Below, piece after piece: positions 25,695 through 34,801 of a stretch of DNA of 38,009 bases (the stretch's first letter is position 1; each line of letters begins with the position of its first letter). Origin of the DNA: Candidatus Aeolococcus gillhamiae (GTDB lineage: Bacteria; Chloroflexota; Dormibacteria; Aeolococcales; Aeolococcaceae); NCBI GenBank assembly GCA_003244045.1, contig QHBU01000070.1:1-38009 (forward strand), in the 5' to 3' direction. The notes beneath the pieces were generated by a model. The model had not been told where the DNA came from. It searched no databases and saw nothing but the letters and a program-made list of their open reading frames with translations. The position numbers were made by a program, and so were the translations under genes.

Positions 25695-27175
25695 GGTCCA
25701 TCGACACGCGTGATCGCGTCCAACGCGGCCGCCAGCTTGTTGTCGATCTCGCGTGCCTCCTCGTCGGGCGTTGAGTCGGCGACAATCCCAGCCGCCGCCT
25801 GCAGGTAGGCCTGTCCGTCCACCACTGCCACGGTGCGCAGAGCGATTGCCGTATCGAGCACACCGCCGCTGCCAATGTAGCCCACAGCTCCGGCGTACGG
25901 TCCGCGACCGTGCGGCTCGAGCTCAGCGATGACCTCCATCGCGCGGATCTTCGGTGCGCCGCTGACAGTGCCGGCCGGGAAGCAGGCGCGAAGCGCGTCC
26001 AAGGCGGTGCGCCCGGCCGCCAGCCGGGCGCGGATGCCGCTGACCAGGTGCATCACACGCGAGTAGCGCTCGACAACCGCCAGCTCGTGGACCTCAACGG
26101 TGCCCGTGGCAGCCACCCGGCCTACGTCGTTGCGACCGAGGTCGACGAGCATGAGGTGCTCGGCCTGCTCCTTCTCGCTGCCCTGCAGCTCGGTCTCCAT
26201 GGCGGCGTCCTCGGCCTCGGTGGAGCCGCGGCGGCGTGTGCCCGCGATGGGCCGGTAGTCGACCGTATCGCCGCGAACCCGCACGAGCATCTCGGGCGAC
26301 GCGCCGACAAGGACGCATCCGGGGCTGCTCACGTAGAACAGGTACGGCGTGGGGCTAGACAGCCGCAGCGCGGTGTACAGCGTGAACGGGTGGGCACCGA
26401 GTGGCACCGCGAAGCGACGCGACACCTGCACCTGGAAGACGTCACCGGCGATGACATGGTCGAGCGCGACCCGGACCGCTTCGAGGAAGTCCGCGCGCGG
26501 GAACGTCGACGCACTGTCCGGAAGCACTGGCCGCCTGAGGGTCACGTACCGGGGCCCGACCTCGACGTCGACCTCCACGGCAGCGGGGTGATCGACCGCT
26601 CCCGCCGGCTCCGGCGCTTCGATGCGCAGACGCATGCCGGCCAAGCGGGCGCACGCGTGCGCGTACCCCGTCGCGATGTCGCCGTCGTCGCGGCGCAGCT
26701 GGGTCACGAGCAGCACCTTGTCGCGCTCGTGGTCGAACACCGTCACGGTGCGATAGAGTGCGAACACGCTCATCGGCACTCCAGCGAATGCCGGCGCGGT
26801 CGACGGCAGACGCTCGTAGCAGCCCGCCGCCTCGTAGGCGAGGTAGCCGACCCAGCCACCGACGAACGGGACGTTGAGCCCCTCCACGGGGGCCACCCGC
26901 TCGGCGAGCACCCCTTCCAGTGGACGGAGCGGGTCCTCGGTGTCCTGGGGCGCGACCCCGAGGGGGTCGTGGCCGAGGAATGAATGGCCGTGGATGCCGT
27001 GAAGCGTGCTCGCCGACTCGAGGAGGAAGCAGTGACCGCCGACGCCGAGGCGGCGCATCAGGCTCACCGGCGTCGCCCCGCCGGCCGGCACCTCCACGAA
27101 CAGAGGAACCACGTCGTGGTCGTCGAGTAACCGGGTCGCGGTGTCGAGGTCGGGAAGGACCTGCAGCGCGGCCAT
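25691..27175 (-). CDS. trpE: Anthranilate synthase component I
   Basis: It converts chorismate to anthranilate with TrpG. The 494 aa protein has the N-terminal region with FLLESASTLHG (about residues 42-52), which includes the LLES motif of tryptophan feedback sites, so product inhibition is likely. The catalytic core has GDVFQVQVSRRF, the PIAGTRRRG loop, VDLGRNDVGRV and FPAGTVSGAPKIRAMEVI. The ATG at 27175 was chosen since the longer frame overlaps the aminotransferase and reads as Arg/Ser shadow. The gap to the previous gene is 28 bp. Confidence 0.96.
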   Translation of the reverse strand: MAALQVLPDLDTATRLLDDHDVVPLFVEVPAGGATPVSLMRRLGVGGHCFLLESASTLHGIHGHSFLGHDPLGVAPQDTEDPLRPLEGVLAERVAPVEGLNVPFVGGWVGYLAYEAAGCYERLPSTAPAFAGVPMSVFALYRTVTVFDHERDKVLLVTQLRRDDGDIATGYAHACARLAGMRLRIEAPEPAGAVDHPAAVEVDVEVGPRYVTLRRPVLPDSASTFPRADFLEAVRVALDHVIAGDVFQVQVSRRFAVPLGAHPFTLYTALRLSSPTPYLFYVSSPGCVLVGASPEMLVRVRGDTVDYRPIAGTRRRGSTEAEDAAMETELQGSEKEQAEHLMLVDLGRNDVGRVAATGTVEVHELAVVERYSRVMHLVSGIRARLAAGRTALDALRACFPAGTVSGAPKIRAMEVIAELEPHGRGPYAGAVGYIGSGGVLDTAIALRTVAVVDGQAYLQAAAGIVADSTPDEEAREIDNKLAAALDAITRVDGP

Positions 27176-27203
27176 GGATGTCTGCGCGGATGTCGAACCG
27201 GCG

Positions 27204-28394
27204 CTAAGCCGGCGAGACCGCGCCCGCGCCGAGATGGAGGGCGATGCGCTCCAGGGCTCGCTCGATGTTCTCGACGGAGTTCGCGTAGCTGAGGCGGATG
27301 TGACCGGCGCCATGGGGACCGAAGGTGCTGCCCGCCAGGGTGGCCACGCCCACCTCGTCGAGGAGCTCCTTCTGCAGCTCGCGCTCGTTGTAGCCCGTCG
27401 CCGTGACGTCGGGGAACACATAGAAGGCGCCGGCCGGGCGGCGACAGCTGATGCCGGGGATGCGGTTCAGACCGTCCACGAGAATGTCGCGACGGCGCCG
27501 GAACTCGGCAACCATGGCATCGACGGCAGCGTCCGACTCCGGCGAATCGAAGGCCTCGATCGCCGCCAGCTGGGTGAACGCCGCCGCGCACGACGACGAG
27601 TTGATCATCAGCGTGTCCATCCGCTGCGCGAGTGGCACCGGCATGGCACCGAAGCCGAGTCTCCAGCCGCACATCGCCCAGGCCTTGCTGACACCGTCGA
27701 GCAACACGGTGCGCTCGGCCATGCCGTCGATGCCATAGAGAGAGACGTGGGCACTGTCATAGATGAGCCGCCCGTAGATCTCGTCGGTGAGGACCACCAG
27801 GTCGTGCTCGATGGCCAGCTGGGCGATGTTCTCGCAGTCCTCGCGGGTGAGGATTCCCCCGGTCGGGTTGGCCGGAGTGTTGACGATCAGCAGCCTGGTG
27901 CGCGGGGTCACCAGGCCGCGCAGCTCGTCGATGTCGAGACGGAAGTCGTTCTCCTGGCGGATCGGTGCGGACACCGGCGTGGCGCCGATGAAGTTCACCA
28001 GCGAGCGGTAGATCGGATACCCCGGGTCGGGCACGATGACCTCGTCGCCGGGCTCGATGATGGCCAGCAGCAGGAACGCGAGAATGTTCTTGCTGCCGGG
28101 AACGATCACGATGTTCTCCAGCGAGGTCGGGACGCCGGTGCGAGCGGTGACGTAGCGCGCGGTCGCCTCGCGGGTGACGGCCATGCCACTCGCCGGCGTG
28201 TAATGGGTGGCACCCTCGTTGAGGGCTCGGACCGCGACGTCGATGATGTTCTGGGGGGTAGCGCAGTCGGGCTCGCCGATCTCCAGGTGGATGATGTCGC
28301 GGCCCTCGTCCTCGAGTCGCCGGGCGTGGGCGAGCACCTCGAACGCGCTCTCGGTGCCGATCCGCGACATGCGCTCGGCCCAGCGGAAGTTCAC
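27204..28394 (-). CDS. Class I/II PLP-dependent aminotransferase
   Basis: This fold-type I aminotransferase is 396 aa. The PLP lysine lies in LLDGVSKAWAMCGWRLGF (about residues 229-246). The usual NTPANPTGG and TDEIYGRLIY motifs and the C-terminal arginine of HIRLSYANS are present. Its place between acyP and trpE makes an aromatic role plausible (aromatic aminotransferase or prephenate route to Phe/Tyr), but this family also includes aspartate and alanine aminotransferases. The GTG overlaps the acyP stop (GTGA). An alternative start, Met9, is possible. Confidence 0.9.
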   Translation of the reverse strand: MNFRWAERMSRIGTESAFEVLAHARRLEDEGRDIIHLEIGEPDCATPQNIIDVAVRALNEGATHYTPASGMAVTREATARYVTARTGVPTSLENIVIVPGSKNILAFLLLAIIEPGDEVIVPDPGYPIYRSLVNFIGATPVSAPIRQENDFRLDIDELRGLVTPRTRLLIVNTPANPTGGILTREDCENIAQLAIEHDLVVLTDEIYGRLIYDSAHVSLYGIDGMAERTVLLDGVSKAWAMCGWRLGFGAMPVPLAQRMDTLMINSSSCAAAFTQLAAIEAFDSPESDAAVDAMVAEFRRRRDILVDGLNRIPGISCRRPAGAFYVFPDVTATGYNERELQKELLDEVGVATLAGSTFGPHGAGHIRLSYANSVENIERALERIALHLGAGAVSPA

Positions 28395-28666
28395 GCGTGC
28401 ACCGTGAACGGAGGCAGGTCGCCGCGGTACGGCTCGCGGAGCACGTCGACGGCGTCGACCTGGGCGTGTGCCGGTCCCCGGTGGAGCAGCTCGAGGATGC
28501 GGTCCACCGCGTCCGGCGGACCTTCGATCACACACTCCACGCTTCCGTCGGGCCGATTGGCGACGGTGCCGCACAGGTCGCCGGCATGGTGCGCCACGAA
28601 CGCGCGGAAGCCCACCATCTGCACCCTTCCCCGCACGGTCGCGCGCACGCGGGTCTGCTCTGACAT
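28391..28666 (-). CDS. acyP: Acylphosphatase
   Basis: It hydrolyses carboxyl-phosphate bonds, for example acetyl or carbamoyl phosphate. The 91 aa protein has the phosphate-cradle motif GRVQMVGFRAFV with its Arg, and the catalytic Asn in ANRPDGSVECV (GxVxNxxDGxVE in the family). It is the first gene of the aromatic operon, 9 nt after a perfect TATAAT box. The functional reason for its place there is unclear. Confidence 0.95.
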   Translation of the reverse strand: MSEQTRVRATVRGRVQMVGFRAFVAHHAGDLCGTVANRPDGSVECVIEGPPDAVDRILELLHRGPAHAQVDAVDVLREPYRGDLPPFTVHA

Positions 28667-28675
28667 AGCCCCGTG

Positions 28676-28681
28676 ATTATA
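28676..28681 (-). promoter_or_regulatory. -10 box of the acyP-trp-aroA operon
   Basis: A perfect TATAAT on the minus strand, 9 nt before the acyP ATG, with no -35 match 17 nt upstream. Transcription would start within about 3 nt of the ATG, leaving no room for a trp leader peptide or attenuator before the first gene. Confidence 0.6.
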
Positions 28682-28703
28682 GGGAGGGCAGGCGCTCCTC
28701 GCC

Positions 28704-28730
28704 CGAGGCGGGAACGCAGTTCCCCCTTCG
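28704..28730 (-). terminator. Post-stop hairpin, repeat family copy 3
   Basis: An 11 bp stem with two non-Watson-Crick positions and loop CTGCG on the minus strand, beginning 3 nt after the stop of the ferritin-like gene. Same family as the hairpins at 15358, 17323 and 35605. It ends one operon and precedes the acyP promoter. Confidence 0.55.
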
Positions 28731-28733
28731 CTC

Positions 28734-29534
28734 TTACGCGGCGACCGGGGTCAGGCGGCGGATGACGGGGAGCATGTCCTTGGTACTCGTCATCCTGGTT
28801 CCGGCCAGCTCTGACATCAACGCTAGGATCCGGCGCTGTACCGGTGCCTCGTGGTCGCGGCCGGGCAGGTACCAGTCGAGCATGCGGCTGATGTACTCCG
28901 GGTCCTCCAGCTGGTCGCAGACGCTCGGCGAGGTGACGGTGGTGGGGTGCTTGGGCGCATCGTTGGTGCTGCGCAGCATCCACAGCGTCATGCGCAGCAC
29001 GGCGGGCAGCTCGTCAGGCTTGTTGGCGATCGCCTTGCGCAGGTACTTGGCATAGCAGGCTGCGTGGCGGAGCTCGTCGGCCGCGAGGATCTTGAAAATC
29101 TTGCGCAGCAGAGGCTCGGGCGCGCTCTTGCTGAAAGCCTGGTACCAGTGGGCCAGGCGCTGCTCGCCGCAGAAGTGCATGGTCAGCGTCTCGATCGCCG
29201 GCCCCTCAGCGAAGGTGAGCCGCAGCTCGGGCAGCTCCTTCTCCTCATCGAAGGTCTGCCCGCAGGCCTCGAGGTACTTGCGCAGCACCATGTGGTGCTT
29301 CATCTCCTCGTAGAACCAGATCGACACGAAGCTGCAGAAGTCGATGTCCGTGTAGAAGTCGCGCAGGAACATCTCCGTCGCGTACAGCGCGCTGAGCTCG
29401 GTGAGACAGATCTGGCGGAGGTCATGGATCCACTGGTCGGTCAGCAGGCTGTGATCGATGGTGCTGAAATCGATCTCGTCGGTGAAGTTCCAGCGGGCGC
29501 GTTCGAGGCGAACAAAAAGGTCGTCGTAGAGCAT
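28734..29534 (-). CDS. Ferritin-like diiron protein (acyl-ACP desaturase-like)
   Basis: This is a 266 aa, mostly helical, probably soluble protein. It has four-helix-bundle metal motifs: Glu46, E77-M-K-H80 in FYEEMKHH, Glu124 to His129 in CGEQRLAHW, and E154-L-R-H157 in AADELRHA. Two ExxH motifs plus further Glu fit a diiron centre of the ferritin/ribonucleotide-reductase-like superfamily. Acyl-ACP desaturases (EENRH and DEKRH) and AurF-type N-oxygenases are the nearest known types; I cannot choose between them. The ATG at 29534 is preferred to one 36 nt upstream because GACACT lies 6 nt before it. The gene is divergent from the PucR-type regulator, which may control it. Confidence 0.75.
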   Translation of the reverse strand: MLYDDLFVRLERARWNFTDEIDFSTIDHSLLTDQWIHDLRQICLTELSALYATEMFLRDFYTDIDFCSFVSIWFYEEMKHHMVLRKYLEACGQTFDEEKELPELRLTFAEGPAIETLTMHFCGEQRLAHWYQAFSKSAPEPLLRKIFKILAADELRHAACYAKYLRKAIANKPDELPAVLRMTLWMLRSTNDAPKHPTTVTSPSVCDQLEDPEYISRMLDWYLPGRDHEAPVQRRILALMSELAGTRMTSTKDMLPVIRRLTPVAA

Positions 29535-29615
29535 GTGCCCAGTGTCCGGCACGCCGCATGGCCAAGCCATCGGCCGTCAGAGCGGAATTGAGGGGCAAGA
29601 TTTGGCCACCGCGTC

Positions 29616-29621
29616 CATAAT
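29616..29621 (+). promoter_or_regulatory. Near-leaderless -10 box for the PucR-type gene
   Basis: CATAAT, five of six to consensus, ending 7 nt before the ATG at 29629. This supports that start over upstream ATGs at 29533 and 29620. Confidence 0.4.
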
Positions 29622-29628
29622 GGCCACC

Positions 29629-30864
29629 ATGTCGAACTACGCGCCAGTCGAGCCGATCCCGGGGCCGCATGAATGGGCCCCGACGGCCACTCTTCCTCCA
29701 GAGATCACGCTGCGGCTTCTCGCCGACATCGACGTCATCGCGCAGCGCATGACCCGTCGCATCGCCTCCGAGCTGGCGTTGCCCGCGCAATTCCGCAGCA
29801 TCGGCTATCTCCGCAGCGTCACCGTCGCCTGCCGAGACGCGCTGCGCACCCTCGTCCGACTGCTTCGTGACGGGCGCGGGCTGCGCACCGGCGATCTCCA
29901 GCGCCTCGGTTCCATGGGCGCGCAGCAGGCCGAGATGGGCGTCCCGCTCGAGGTGCTCCTGGCCGCCTACCGGCTCGCCGCTCGGGTGGTCTGGCGGGAG
30001 CTGATCGGTGAGTCGGCCGGACTGGACATGTTGCCCAGAGCCACTGTCATCGCCGTGACCGGACAAGTCCTCGAATACCTCGACGAGATCAGCGGCGCGG
30101 TCGGCTCGGCGTACCTCGAAACCCGCGAGCGACTGATGCGTCGCCGCGACCTCGACCGCGACCGAATCCTGCAGCGCCTCGTCGCCGGCGACGTCAGCCC
30201 CGAATTGCGCCGCCTTGCGGCAGCCAGCGATCTCGATCTGCAGCCTCCCTACCTCGTGCTGGCCTGTTCGATCGCCACCGACGAGGAGGGTGCTCTCGAG
30301 GCCGCGCTCCGCCCGCTCGGCGTGCTCACCGTCGGCGATCAGCCTGGCACGTGGATCGCACTGGTCCCCGGTCGCACCGGCGCCGCGAGGATCCTGGACG
30401 AAGCCGAACGCGCCGCTGCCGAGGCAGGGACGGTCCGCTGGGGCATCGGCCCAGTGGCCGCCGCGCTGGAGGACGTCGCCGAGGCCGCCCGCCGTGCGCG
30501 CGAGGCGCTGCAGGTGGGTGCGCGGCTCGAGCCGGCCGCGCGCGTCTGGGACGACGCGGCGGTCGGAGTGTTCGCGACCATGGCGACCGATCCCGAATCG
30601 ATGCGCCGCTTCGTGGGGCACACCCTGGGAGCCGTCCTGGCCACTCCACCATCGCGCAGCGGGCCGCTCCTCGAAACCTTGGAAGCGCTGCTCGCCACCC
30701 CGAGCCTCAACGAAGCCGCCGCCGCCCTCGGACTGCATCGCCATACCGTGGTCTACCGCATCCGTCGCCTGGCCGAGCTGGGCGTCGACCTCGAGGCACC
30801 CGCGGCGCCGCACCGCTTCTGGCTCGCCCTCCAATGCCTACGCCTGTTGCCCGAGGGGGGCTGA
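29629..30864 (+). CDS. PucR family transcriptional regulator
   Basis: A 411 aa cytoplasmic regulator of the PucR/CdaR type. The N-terminal half (about 20-165) is a helical sensor domain similar to that of many actinobacterial PucR proteins. A CdaR-like GGDEF-related domain follows (about 170-320). At the C-terminus is the PucR helix-turn-helix (LNEAAAALGLHRHTVVYRIRRL, about 360-382). Family members sense purine or aliphatic metabolites, and some are unknown. The stop is directly followed by the GTG of the J-domain gene. The divergent ferritin-like gene is a natural candidate target. Confidence 0.9.
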   Translation: MSNYAPVEPIPGPHEWAPTATLPPEITLRLLADIDVIAQRMTRRIASELALPAQFRSIGYLRSVTVACRDALRTLVRLLRDGRGLRTGDLQRLGSMGAQQAEMGVPLEVLLAAYRLAARVVWRELIGESAGLDMLPRATVIAVTGQVLEYLDEISGAVGSAYLETRERLMRRRDLDRDRILQRLVAGDVSPELRRLAAASDLDLQPPYLVLACSIATDEEGALEAALRPLGVLTVGDQPGTWIALVPGRTGAARILDEAERAAAEAGTVRWGIGPVAAALEDVAEAARRAREALQVGARLEPAARVWDDAAVGVFATMATDPESMRRFVGHTLGAVLATPPSRSGPLLETLEALLATPSLNEAAAALGLHRHTVVYRIRRLAELGVDLEAPAAPHRFWLALQCLRLLPEGG

Positions 30865-31752
30865 GTGAGCCGCGCACCCACCCCCAACGACTTCGCGGTG
30901 CTGGGACTCCGTCCCAGCGCCGGCGACGACGAGATTCGGGACGCATATCGCCGGCTGGCCAAGATCCACCACCCCGACCGCAATCCCGGGGATGCCCAGG
31001 CGCTGTCCACCTTCCGGCGGCTGACCGACAGCTACGCGGCGCTGAAGACGCGCCCGAGGCACGCAGCCCAGGCACCACGAACGTCGCTGTCCGCCGCGGT
31101 GCGGATGCGAACGTCGTCCCACCGCGACGCCGCGGCGGCCGCGACGACCCTCGCCGAACTGGCGGTGGGCGAATCCGCCTGGGTCCCGGCCGACGCCGTG
31201 CTGGTGGGCCCCGATCGGGCGGCGGCGCTCCGCCCGGGGACGGCTGGCAGCGCCTTCCCCACCGCCCAGAACGTCATCCGCGTGGAGCGCCGAGGCGACG
31301 GCCACCACGTGTTCATGCCGCCGCAGCCGTCAGCACGCTGGCCGATCTCCGAGATCGCCGAGAGCAATGGATTGAGGGTGGCGAAGCTGTGGGTCGGCGA
31401 ACGGCAGGGCGACGAGGCCGGTCATGCCGCGGCCGCCCGCATGCCCCTGCGCCTGATGACCGGAACGCTCGCTGAGATGGCGGTGAACGCCCGCGGCTGG
31501 GTCGCGGCCGAGGCGCTCGCGATCGACGGCGGGGGCACCTGGAGCCTGGCGCTCAGCGAGCCGGTTAGCGGGCACCCGCACTACGCCACGCCGGTGCGAG
31601 TGCTGCGTGACCCCGACGGCTTCCGCGTGCAGACCCAGCTGCCTCCGGGCGCCTGGTCGCCGACCGAGACGGGCGCCGGCCCTGGGCGCGCGCCGGTGTT
31701 GAGCGTGGCGCCCGCGGACGAGCCGGGGTCAGCCCCTCTGCCCGCGCAGTGA
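30865..31752 (+). CDS. J-domain protein with a duplicated novel C-terminal domain
   Basis: A 295 aa protein. Residues 7-60 form a J domain with the HPD motif at 36-38 (KIHHPDRNPGD), which stimulates DnaK-type ATPase. No Gly/Phe region or zinc centre follows, so it is not DnaJ itself (class C type). After a 35-residue linker two copies of a 65-70 residue domain are seen: about 95-163 and 201-269. Both start TLAE(L/M)AV, then WV.A(D/E)A, and end with RV.RxxDG and a PxxxW(P/S)P(T/I)(S)E stretch. I do not recognise this domain. The GTG start is adjacent to the PucR stop, so the two proteins are probably made together. Confidence 0.82.
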   Translation: MSRAPTPNDFAVLGLRPSAGDDEIRDAYRRLAKIHHPDRNPGDAQALSTFRRLTDSYAALKTRPRHAAQAPRTSLSAAVRMRTSSHRDAAAAATTLAELAVGESAWVPADAVLVGPDRAAALRPGTAGSAFPTAQNVIRVERRGDGHHVFMPPQPSARWPISEIAESNGLRVAKLWVGERQGDEAGHAAAARMPLRLMTGTLAEMAVNARGWVAAEALAIDGGGTWSLALSEPVSGHPHYATPVRVLRDPDGFRVQTQLPPGAWSPTETGAGPGRAPVLSVAPADEPGSAPLPAQ

Positions 31753-31768
31753 GCCGCGGCGAGAGGGC

Positions 31769-32308
31769 TCACTTGGCGACGAGTTCGTCGCCCTCCGCCT
31801 CGCGGGCCAGCATGAAAAGGAGGTCCGAGCAGCGGTTCAGGTAGCGCAGCACCTCGGCGTTGCCAAGCCCTCCCGCACGGCGTAGGGCGACGGCGCGGCG
31901 CTCGGCGCGGCGCACGATGGACCGGCCCAGGTCGAGGGCCGCGGCCACGGGGTCACCGCCCGGGATCACGAAGCCCTTGGGCAGCGCCACCCGGGCCTCG
32001 AGCCCGGCGATCTCGGTGTCGAGAGCCGCGATCATGGCCGGGGTCACCGTGGCGAAGTGCTTCTCGAGCTTGGCCCGGTCCGCGGTGGCGGTGGCCAGCT
32101 CGGCGCCGGCCGTGAAGAGCTCGCGCTGGAGGTCGAGGATCCGCTGCGCCCGGGCGGCGTCGGAGCAGAGAGCGCGGGCCAGCCCCAGCGCACTGATGGC
32201 CTCGTCGAGGGCGCCGTACGCCTCGGTGTGGAGGTCGTCCTTGGCGACGCGTCCGCCGTAGAGGAGGCTCGTCTCGCCTCCGTCACCGTGGCGTGTGACG
32301 ATGCTCAC
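31769..32308 (-). CDS. pduO: Corrinoid adenosyltransferase (PduO type)
   Basis: It transfers the adenosyl group of ATP to cob(I)alamin to make coenzyme B12. The 179 aa protein opens with the ATP-binding loop [21 protein letters not shown] (TxTGDxGxT in the family). The middle segment [26 protein letters not shown] and the end [17 protein letters not shown] are also family-specific. The GTG at 32308 overlaps the trxB stop (GTGA) and was preferred over the Arg-rich extension. The gene converges on the J-domain gene with a 16 bp gap. Confidence 0.94.
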   Translation of the reverse strand: MSIVTRHGDGGETSLLYGGRVAKDDLHTEAYGALDEAISALGLARALCSDAARAQRILDLQRELFTAGAELATATADRAKLEKHFATVTPAMIAALDTEIAGLEARVALPKGFVIPGGDPVAAALDLGRSIVRRAERRAVALRRAGGLGNAEVLRYLNRCSDLLFMLAREAEGDELVAK

Positions 32309-33294
32309 GCCACCCAGCCGCCGTCCGCCGACGCGGCCTCGAGCACCTGCAGCGCACTGCCCTCGTTGCCGCGAGCGCGCTCCTCGACCCACTTGCTGGC
32401 CGCAATCGTGGCGGTGGTGGCGTCGCCGACTGCGGTGGTGATCTGACGGGTGAGCTGGGCACGCACATCCCCTGCGGCGAAGATGCCCGGCACGTTGGTC
32501 ATCATGGTCATCGGATCGGTGCGGTAGTAGCCGCCGGCGTCGTGGTCGACGTGGTGGTCGATGAGCCCAGTGTTGGGGATGAAGCCCACGAAGATGAACA
32601 CGCCGCCGACGTCGAGCCGCGAGGTCTGACCGTCGACCGTGTCGCGGAGATGAACATGGCTCACCTTGTGGTTGCCCTCGATGGACTCGACCACCCTATT
32701 GACCAGGATCTCGATCTTGGGGTGGGCACGCGCCTCCTCGATGAGGATCGGTTGGGCGCGGAAGTGCTCGCGGCGGTGGATCAGGGTGACCTTGGACGCG
32801 TAGCGGGTGAGGAACATCGCCTCCTCGACGGCGGCGTCGCCGCCCCCGATGACGGCCAGCTCGAGGCCCTCGAAGAAGGCGCCGTCACAGACCGCGCAGT
32901 ACGAGACGCCGCGACCGGCGAACTCCTCCTCACCGGGCACGTCCAGCTTGCGGGGGTTGCCCCCGGCGGTGACGATGACCGCGGGCGCGCGGTACTCGCC
33001 GGCATCGGTCTCAACCACCTTCATGCCGTCGTCCTCGACGCGGATGCGGTTCACCGGCGAGTACACCATCTCGGCGCCGAAGTGCTCAGCCTGGGCGAGC
33101 ATGACCGCCGCCAGGTCCCCACCGAGGATGCTCTTGAGGCCGGGGTAGTCCTCGATCAGCTCCGTGTTGAGAAGCTGCCCACCGGGGGCCTTGGACTCGA
33201 TGACCACGGCGCGGATCTTGCTGCGGCCGGCGTAGAGCGCCGCGGTGAGGCCGGCCGGTCCGGCGCCGATGATGGCGATGTCGTAGTCGTTCAC
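32305..33294 (-). CDS. trxB: Thioredoxin reductase
   Basis: This flavoenzyme passes electrons from NADPH to thioredoxin. The 329 aa protein has the FAD motif [17 protein letters not shown], the redox site Cys-Ala-Val-Cys-Asp (about residues 133-137), the NADPH motif [17 protein letters not shown] followed by HRREHFRA, and the FAD end GIFAAGDVR. The GTG start follows a TACGGT box by 9 nt. Its soluble thioredoxin partner is not in this window; the TlpA-like protein at 8498 is on the other side of the membrane. Confidence 0.96.
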   Translation of the reverse strand: MNDYDIAIIGAGPAGLTAALYAGRSKIRAVVIESKAPGGQLLNTELIEDYPGLKSILGGDLAAVMLAQAEHFGAEMVYSPVNRIRVEDDGMKVVETDAGEYRAPAVIVTAGGNPRKLDVPGEEEFAGRGVSYCAVCDGAFFEGLELAVIGGGDAAVEEAMFLTRYASKVTLIHRREHFRAQPILIEEARAHPKIEILVNRVVESIEGNHKVSHVHLRDTVDGQTSRLDVGGVFIFVGFIPNTGLIDHHVDHDAGGYYRTDPMTMMTNVPGIFAAGDVRAQLTRQITTAVGDATTATIAASKWVEERARGNEGSALQVLEAASADGGWVA

Positions 33295-33303
33295 AGCCCC
33301 ATG

Positions 33304-33309
33304 ACCGTA
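33304..33309 (-). promoter_or_regulatory. Possible near-leaderless -10 box for trxB
   Basis: TACGGT on the minus strand, 9 nt before the GTG start. Weak match; reported because of its spacing. Confidence 0.3.
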
Positions 33310-33346
33310 CCCGAAGTTGGCCCGCTCGAAGCGCCGCGGGGTGCGT

Positions 33347-34144
33347 TCACCGCGCCGCGAAGGTGGTCAGCTCGGCGATGACACGGTTCATCTGGATGGC
33401 GTAGCCCTCGGGCAGAGACTTGCTCGCCAGGGTCACGATGCCGACCACCCGGCCCTGCGCGTCGAGCACCGGGCCGCCGCTGTTGCCGGGATAGATGGGC
33501 AGGCCGTCGAGCACCAGCATGTCGTGGTACTCGGTGGTGGTCGGCGGCTGGCCGGTGGTGGTGTCGCCGGTGACCGGGACAGTGCTCTCGACGCGGGTCA
33601 CCCGCTCGTCGGTGATGTCGCCGTGCCCGGTGGCGTTGCTGCTGGCGAGCGCCACCACCGAAATGGGGAAGTCGTTGACGGTGCCCTTGAACGGCGTCAG
33701 CGGAGTGCCCGCGAAGCCGTCGCGGCTGCGGATCACGGCGATGTCGAGGTCGCGGTCGATGCCCATCACAGCGCCGACGTGGGAGCTGCCGTTGCGGGCG
33801 CGGATGCGGACGCTCAGCTGGCCCTGGACCACGTGGGCGTTGGTGACGAAGTCACCCTTGGCGTCGAGCAGCCAGCCCGTCCCCAACCCCTCGTCGTTGC
33901 TGCCGAGAGCCTCGATGGTGACCGTGCCATCGAGGTGGGCACGGGCGATGTCGTCGAGGGAGAGCGTCGGGGACGGCGCCACCACCCTCACCACGGGCGG
34001 GTGCGACGCTGAGGGAGCCGCGCCCGGCACCGCGGTGCGGTTGACGGTGACCAGGAATGCGATCACGCCGGCGAGCACAACGGCGCCGACGGCGAGGAGG
34101 AGGCGCAGTGGGCGCGACGATGCGGCCTGGCGGCGGCGTGACAC
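33347..34144 (-). CDS. Membrane-anchored trypsin-like serine protease (HtrA-type, no PDZ)
   Basis: A 265 aa protein. A basic N-terminus and a single helix (about 12-34) anchor it, with the protease outside. A Pro/Ser linker follows. The catalytic triad is His in VTNAHVV (near residue 103), Asp in DRDLDIAVI (near 134) and Ser in GNSGGPV (near 219). No PDZ domain follows, so it is shorter than DegP/DegQ. Likely role: extracytoplasmic protein processing or quality control. The GTG start lies 8 nt after CACAAT. The next gene in line, rdgB, ends 39 bp upstream. Confidence 0.9.
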   Translation of the reverse strand: MSRRRQAASSRPLRLLLAVGAVVLAGVIAFLVTVNRTAVPGAAPSASHPPVVRVVAPSPTLSLDDIARAHLDGTVTIEALGSNDEGLGTGWLLDAKGDFVTNAHVVQGQLSVRIRARNGSSHVGAVMGIDRDLDIAVIRSRDGFAGTPLTPFKGTVNDFPISVVALASSNATGHGDITDERVTRVESTVPVTGDTTTGQPPTTTEYHDMLVLDGLPIYPGNSGGPVLDAQGRVVGIVTLASKSLPEGYAIQMNRVIAELTTFAAR

Positions 34145-34152
34145 GACGTGGC

Positions 34153-34158
34153 ATTGTG
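34153..34158 (-). promoter_or_regulatory. Possible near-leaderless -10 box for the serine protease gene
   Basis: CACAAT on the minus strand, 8 nt before the GTG start; five of six to the -10 consensus, no -35. Confidence 0.3.
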
Positions 34159-34183
34159 AGCCACCGTTGCTCAGCCGCAGCGG

Positions 34184-34801
34184 TCACGCGCGCTCAGGCG
34201 CAGGATCGAGCACTCCGCTCTCCGCGAGTCGCTGGAGGGCTCGCGCCCGGTGCGACACCGCGTCCTTGGCCGCGTCGTCGGCCTCGCCGAACGTGATCCC
34301 AAGGTCACCGCTGAGGAAGGCGGGGTCGTACCCGAATCCGCGAGTGCCACGTGGCGCCACCAGCGTACCCAGGCACTCGCCGCGAGCGAGGACCGGCTCG
34401 GCGACAGGACGCACCAGCGCCACCACGCACACGTAGCGGACCCGGCGATCGTCGGGGCTGCGCCTGTCCACCTCGGCGATCAGGCCGGCGAGTCGCTCTT
34501 CGTCGGTGGCGTCCGGCCCCATCCACCGTGCCGACGACGGCCCAGGCCAGCCGCGCAGGGCGTCGACCTCGATGCCGCTGTCGTCGGCGAGCGCCGACAG
34601 GTTCAGCCCGGCCGACACCGCCGCCGCCTTGGCGAGCCCGTTCTCCGCGTAGGTCTCGCCGGGCTCGAGCAGTTCCCCTGCCCAGCCGGCTTCGGCAAGG
34701 CTGAGAACGCGCCACGGATGGGTGGCCAGCAGACGGCGCAACTCCCGCAGCTTGCCCGTGTTGTTGGTCGCCAGCACCAGAGGCGAGGCGGGGTCGGTCA
34801 C
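34184..34801 (-). CDS. rdgB: dITP/XTP pyrophosphatase (RdgB/HAM1)
   Basis: It hydrolyses non-canonical purine nucleotides (dITP, XTP) to monophosphates. The 205 aa protein has [17 protein letters not shown] at the start, [15 protein letters not shown], the [10 protein letters not shown] catalytic segment, GFGYDPAFL, and the C-terminal SHRARAL. The GTG start overlaps the rph stop (GTGA). rph-rdgB is a widespread pair. Confidence 0.95.
   Translation of the reverse strand: MTDPASPLVLATNNTGKLRELRRLLATHPWRVLSLAEAGWAGELLEPGETYAENGLAKAAAVSAGLNLSALADDSGIEVDALRGWPGPSSARWMGPDATDEERLAGLIAEVDRRSPDDRRVRYVCVVALVRPVAEPVLARGECLGTLVAPRGTRGFGYDPAFLSGDLGITFGEADDAAKDAVSHRARALQRLAESGVLDPAPERA

Noticed and set aside
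29533-29628. Upstream extension of the PucR-type gene (443 codons)
   Set aside because: The extra N-terminal 32 residues show no family similarity and overlap the divergent gene's start; a CATAAT box supports the start at 29629.
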